This document shows positions 61,633 to 64,000 of a DNA stretch of 64,000 bases, in pieces. The notes below the pieces were generated by a model. The model did not search any database. It was not told the origin of the DNA and worked only from the letters and a program-made list of their open reading frames with translations. Origin of the DNA: Mycobacterium sp. SVM_VP21 (GTDB taxonomy: Bacteria > Actinomycetota > Actinomycetes > Mycobacteriales > Mycobacteriaceae). Each line of letters starts with the position of its first letter. Position 1 is the stretch's first letter. The position numbers and the translations under genes are program-made. The stretch covers positions 4,650,001 through 4,714,000 of the forward strand of contig CP101406.1 of assembly GCA_024758765.1 (NCBI GenBank). Reading direction: 5' to 3'.

Positions 61633-62379
61633 TCAGGGGCCGTCGGCACTTGGGACATCGGTGTCGATCACCCGTTGGGAGCGCACCGTCCGGGGCGACG
61701 AGCGGCGGCTGGATCGGCGAGGCAGTAGCGGGATGCGTTCGGCGATATTGCTCAGCGGATTGACCACCATGGTCAGCGCGATCACCGCCTCCTGCAGGGT
61801 CTCGATTGCCGGTTCCAGAGCTTCCATCCCGGGGGCCAGTCGGCTCAGGGTGTCGGCGACGCCGGCGAGCTGCTCCAGGGGCCCGTTGCGGGCGGTCAGC
61901 TTGTCGATCAGCCCGCCTTCGGACAGCAACCGGTCGGCCAGGCCGTCCTCGGCCAGCAGCCGTTCGATCAACCCGTCTTCGTCGGTCAGCTGATCCACCA
62001 GGCCGCCGGGCTGCAGGGCCCGCTGGAGCCCGCCACCCTCGGCGGTGAGCCGGTCGATCACTCCGCCCGGTCCGGTCAGTTGGTCGACCAGGCCGCCCGG
62101 CGCCAGCAGCCGATCGGCCGGCCCGCCCGGCGCCAGCGCACGCCCCAGCGGCGCGTCGTCGTCCATCAACTTGGCCAGCCGGTTGGCCCGGGCGATGGTG
62201 TCATCCAGGCCCAGCATGTGGGCCATCGAGCTGTTTGCGCCCTGCTTTCCGGCATCGCCCAGGGCCTGGCGAGCCAGTCCCAGCGCTGTCGTGGCGACGC
62301 CGAGACTGGCGTCGGCGATCGACAGACCGATGCGCGCCGGGGCGGTGGACACGGCAATCAGCTGTTTGACCAGGCTCAC
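61633..62379 (-). CDS. Decapeptide-repeat protein next to phoP
   Basis: A 248-residue protein. The N-terminal 70 residues are helical (VSTAPARIGLSIADASLG... LGLARQALGD). Residues 73-172 consist of ten uninterrupted 10-residue units of the form xPGGLVDQLT, xEDGLIERLL or xEGGLIDKLT. The Leu/Ile register points to an amphipathic, possibly coiled, structure. The C-terminal 75 residues contain a hydrophobic helix (LQEAVIALTMVVNPLSN) and an Arg-rich tail (RRSSRRSSPRTVRSQR). There is no signal peptide. It corresponds in position to M. tuberculosis Rv0756c, also beside phoP; its function is unknown. It is divergent from phoP. Confidence 0.75.
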   Translation of the reverse strand: MSLVKQLIAVSTAPARIGLSIADASLGVATTALGLARQALGDAGKQGANSSMAHMLGLDDTIARANRLAKLMDDDAPLGRALAPGGPADRLLAPGGLVDQLTGPGGVIDRLTAEGGGLQRALQPGGLVDQLTDEDGLIERLLAEDGLADRLLSEGGLIDKLTARNGPLEQLAGVADTLSRLAPGMEALEPAIETLQEAVIALTMVVNPLSNIAERIPLLPRRSSRRSSPRTVRSQRVIDTDVPSADGP

Positions 62380-62424
62380 CAGGTCAGTCTAGGGGGCATT
62401 GGGAGCAGCTATCAGCTAGTTTGA

Positions 62425-62452
62425 TTGACAACAAACGTACAGCCAATATCCA
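62425..62452 (+). promoter_or_regulatory. Possible phoP promoter
   Basis: TTGACA (62425-62430) with a 16-base spacer and TATCCA (62447-62452). A consensus -35 is rare in this genome. The leader would be about 30 nt. PhoP autoregulation is known in M. tuberculosis, but clear TCACAGC-type repeats are not seen here. Confidence 0.45.
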
Positions 62453-62487
62453 GGTCATTTTCACCGGACCGCGAGGGAATTGACGCT

Positions 62488-63207
62488 ATGGGAGCAACAG
62501 CCGCGCAAGACGCCGCACCGGAGGCCCGAGTTCTCGTCGTTGATGACGAGACGAACATTGTGGAACTGCTGGCGGTCAGTCTCAAATTCCAGGGCTTCGA
62601 GGTCTACACCGCCTCCAGTGGACCGGCGGCGCTGGACCGCGCGCGTGAGGTCCGCCCTGACGCGGTGATTCTCGACGTGATGATGCCGGGCATGGATGGC
62701 TTCGGGGTGCTGCGCCGGCTGCGCGCCGACGGCATCGACGCGCCCGCGCTGTTCTTGACCGCGCGCGACTCACTGCAGGACAAGATCACCGGGCTGACCC
62801 TCGGTGGCGACGACTACGTGACCAAGCCGTTCAGCTTGGAGGAGGTGGTGGCGCGGCTGCGGGTCATCCTGCGCCGGGCGGGTAAGGGCGCCCAGGAGCC
62901 GCGCAACTCCCGGCTGACGTTCGCCGACATCGAACTCGATGAGGACACCCACGAAGTGTGGAAGTCCGGCCAGCCGGTGTCGTTGTCGCCCACCGAGTTC
63001 ACGCTGTTGCGGTACTTCGTGATCAATGCCGGCACGGTGCTGAGCAAGCCGAAGATTCTGGACCACGTCTGGCGCTATGACTTCGGTGGCGACGTCAACG
63101 TGGTGGAGTCTTATGTCTCCTACCTACGGCGCAAGATCGACACCGGCGAAAAGCGCCTGTTGCACACGCTGCGTGGGGTCGGCTATGTGCTGCGCGAGCC
63201 GCGATGA
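62488..63207 (+). CDS. phoP: Two-component response regulator PhoP
   Basis: The protein is 239 residues from the ATG at 62488 (GAGGGA nine bases upstream). The receiver domain is almost identical to M. tuberculosis PhoP: RVLVVDDETNIVELL, the phosphoacceptor Asp63 in ILDVMMPGMDGFGVL and KPFSLEEVVARL. The OmpR-type winged helix follows, with the recognition helix ahead of VESYVSYLRRKIDTGEKRLL. PhoP controls lipid synthesis, ESX-1 output and acid/Mg responses in pathogenic mycobacteria; its targets in this organism are unknown. The N-terminus is 8 residues shorter than the M. tuberculosis protein. phoR follows 63 bp downstream. Confidence 0.97.
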   Translation: MGATAAQDAAPEARVLVVDDETNIVELLAVSLKFQGFEVYTASSGPAALDRAREVRPDAVILDVMMPGMDGFGVLRRLRADGIDAPALFLTARDSLQDKITGLTLGGDDYVTKPFSLEEVVARLRVILRRAGKGAQEPRNSRLTFADIELDEDTHEVWKSGQPVSLSPTEFTLLRYFVINAGTVLSKPKILDHVWRYDFGGDVNVVESYVSYLRRKIDTGEKRLLHTLRGVGYVLREPR

Positions 63208-63270
63208 ACGCGAGGTGCGACGAACGACTGTGGCCGGTGAAGGCCGGGAACGGGTTATAGGTCGAAAGAT

Positions 63271-64000
63271 ATGGGGACGGTCAAACCCCTTCGGGACATC
63301 TTGCCGCTGAAAGTCAGTTTGGTGGCTGCCACTCTGGCCATGGTGGCCGTCGGGCTGCTGGCGCAGGGGTACGCCGTCAACACGATCCTGCGGCATCGCC
63401 TGATCAGCAGGATCGACGCCACGCTCATCGACGCCGCCCACGGCTGGGCCGTGGAACAGCGCGGGCGGCTGCCGTCGAGGGAGGGTGAGGACCCCAGTCC
63501 CGGCCGGCCGCCGACGAGCTTCTACGTCCGCGACGTAGACCCCGACGGCAGCATCTGGACCGTCGTCAATGACCAGAACGCCGAGCCGTTGCTGCCGCCG
63601 GACAACGATGTGGGATCGGTGCCGATCACGATCGGCTCCGTCGACGGGTCGGGCGTGCAGTGGCGGGCGTTGTCGGTGCACGGCGAGAACGGCAGGCTGA
63701 TCACCGTCGCCCGGGATCTGTCCGATCCCCGGGCCACGCTGCGCTACCTGGCCTGGTCGCGGGTTGCGATCGACGTCGCGGTGCTGCTGGTGTTGGGCGC
63801 CGCCGGTTATCTGGTGGTCAACCGCAGCTTGCGGCCGCTCGCTGAGGTCGAACGGACCGCGGCGGCGATCGCTGCCGGTCAGTTGGACAGTCGTGTGCCC
63901 GAACGTGATCCGCGTACCGAAGTCGGACGCCTCACGTTGGCACTCAACGGCATGCTGGCGCAGATCCAGGAGGCCGTGGCCTCCTCAGCGGACTCGGCGG
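63271..64000 (+). CDS. phoR: Sensor histidine kinase PhoR (5' part)
   Basis: The frame opens with ATG at 63271 and runs off the right edge (243 residues visible). TM1 (VSLVAATLAMVAVGLLAQG) is followed by an extracytoplasmic sensor domain with SFYVRDVDPDGSIWTVVN and NDVGSVPITIGSVDG. TM2 (VAIDVAVLLVLGAAGYLVVN) is followed by the HAMP region RSLRPLAEVERTAAAIAAGQLD. The phosphorylated histidine and ATPase domain lie outside the window. Segment-by-segment similarity to M. tuberculosis PhoR (485 residues) is clear. The ribosome site is weak (GAAAG). It is probably cotranscribed with phoP. Confidence 0.93.
   Translation, partial: MGTVKPLRDILPLKVSLVAATLAMVAVGLLAQGYAVNTILRHRLISRIDATLIDAAHGWAVEQRGRLPSREGEDPSPGRPPTSFYVRDVDPDGSIWTVVNDQNAEPLLPPDNDVGSVPITIGSVDGSGVQWRALSVHGENGRLITVARDLSDPRATLRYLAWSRVAIDVAVLLVLGAAGYLVVNRSLRPLAEVERTAAAIAAGQLDSRVPERDPRTEVGRLTLALNGMLAQIQEAVASSADSA

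Noticed and set aside
62401..62450. PhoP box repeats upstream of phoP
   Set aside because: Two CAGCT copies occur with a 7-bp period, not the 11-bp TCACAGC pattern of known PhoP sites.

Overview
The window is a high-GC actinobacterial chromosome segment, almost certainly from a non-tuberculous Mycobacterium (Mycobacteriaceae in the broad sense). Markers are an MmpS/MmpL pair, an Rpf resuscitation factor, methylglucose-lipopolysaccharide genes (gpgP, octT), a PhoP nearly identical to M. tuberculosis PhoP, frequent GTG starts, leaderless-type promoters and 4-bp ATGA/GTGA gene overlaps. All gene identities come from reading the translations; no database search was run.

Region 1 (1-36.9 kb) is a conserved housekeeping block whose order matches, from memory, M. 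tuberculosis Rv2454c down to Rv2417c. It runs korB (partial), mobA, an AT-rich gap, rpfE, a saccharopine-dehydrogenase-like gene, a DUF937 gene, valS-folC-DUF4233-ndk, rne with a structured leader, rplU-rpmA-obg-proB, nadE, rbsK, a cyclase-like receptor overlapping an MscS channel with a cyclic-nucleotide-binding domain, proA, moxR/VWA, and nadD-rsfS-gpgP-octT-degV. Lineage-specific insertions are a TetR/P450/MFS/sirtuin/isochorismatase group (16.2-20.9 kb), a methyltransferase-tautomerase pair (23.0-24.2 kb) and a second methyltransferase (32.4-33.4 kb).

Region 2 (36.9-59.5 kb) is accessory. After mmpL-mmpS and a lipoprotein come about fifteen catabolic-type genes: a 6PGDH-like dehydrogenase, a 3-alpha-hydroxysteroid-dehydrogenase-like SDR, a molybdopterin oxidoreductase, a secreted histidine phosphatase behind a perfect CRP-type palindrome, two HSL-type esterases, a 2-hydroxypentadienoate-hydratase-like enzyme, a Baeyer-Villiger-type monooxygenase, three more SDRs, an IclR regulator, two acyl-CoA-dehydrogenase/HsaA-fold flavoenzymes, a WS/DGAT acyltransferase and an HsaD-like hydrolase. 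Together they suggest oxidation and ring opening of a cyclic ketone, steroid or terpenoid-like substrate. A shared palindrome, CCCTGGAMCAGGG, lies in two of its divergent promoter regions.

Region 3 (59.5-64 kb) holds a secreted 32-residue-repeat protein, a decayed tRNA on the minus strand, tRNA-Thr(UGU), a short HNH nuclease gene, a protein with ten decapeptide repeats, and phoP-phoR (phoR cut by the window end). In M. tuberculosis the phoPR neighbourhood lies far from Rv2417c, so the 41-61 kb stretch appears to join two ancestral blocks.

The observations I rate highest are the cyclase/channel pair, in which both the catalytic and the nucleotide-binding signatures look degenerate, and the catabolic cluster with its shared operator.
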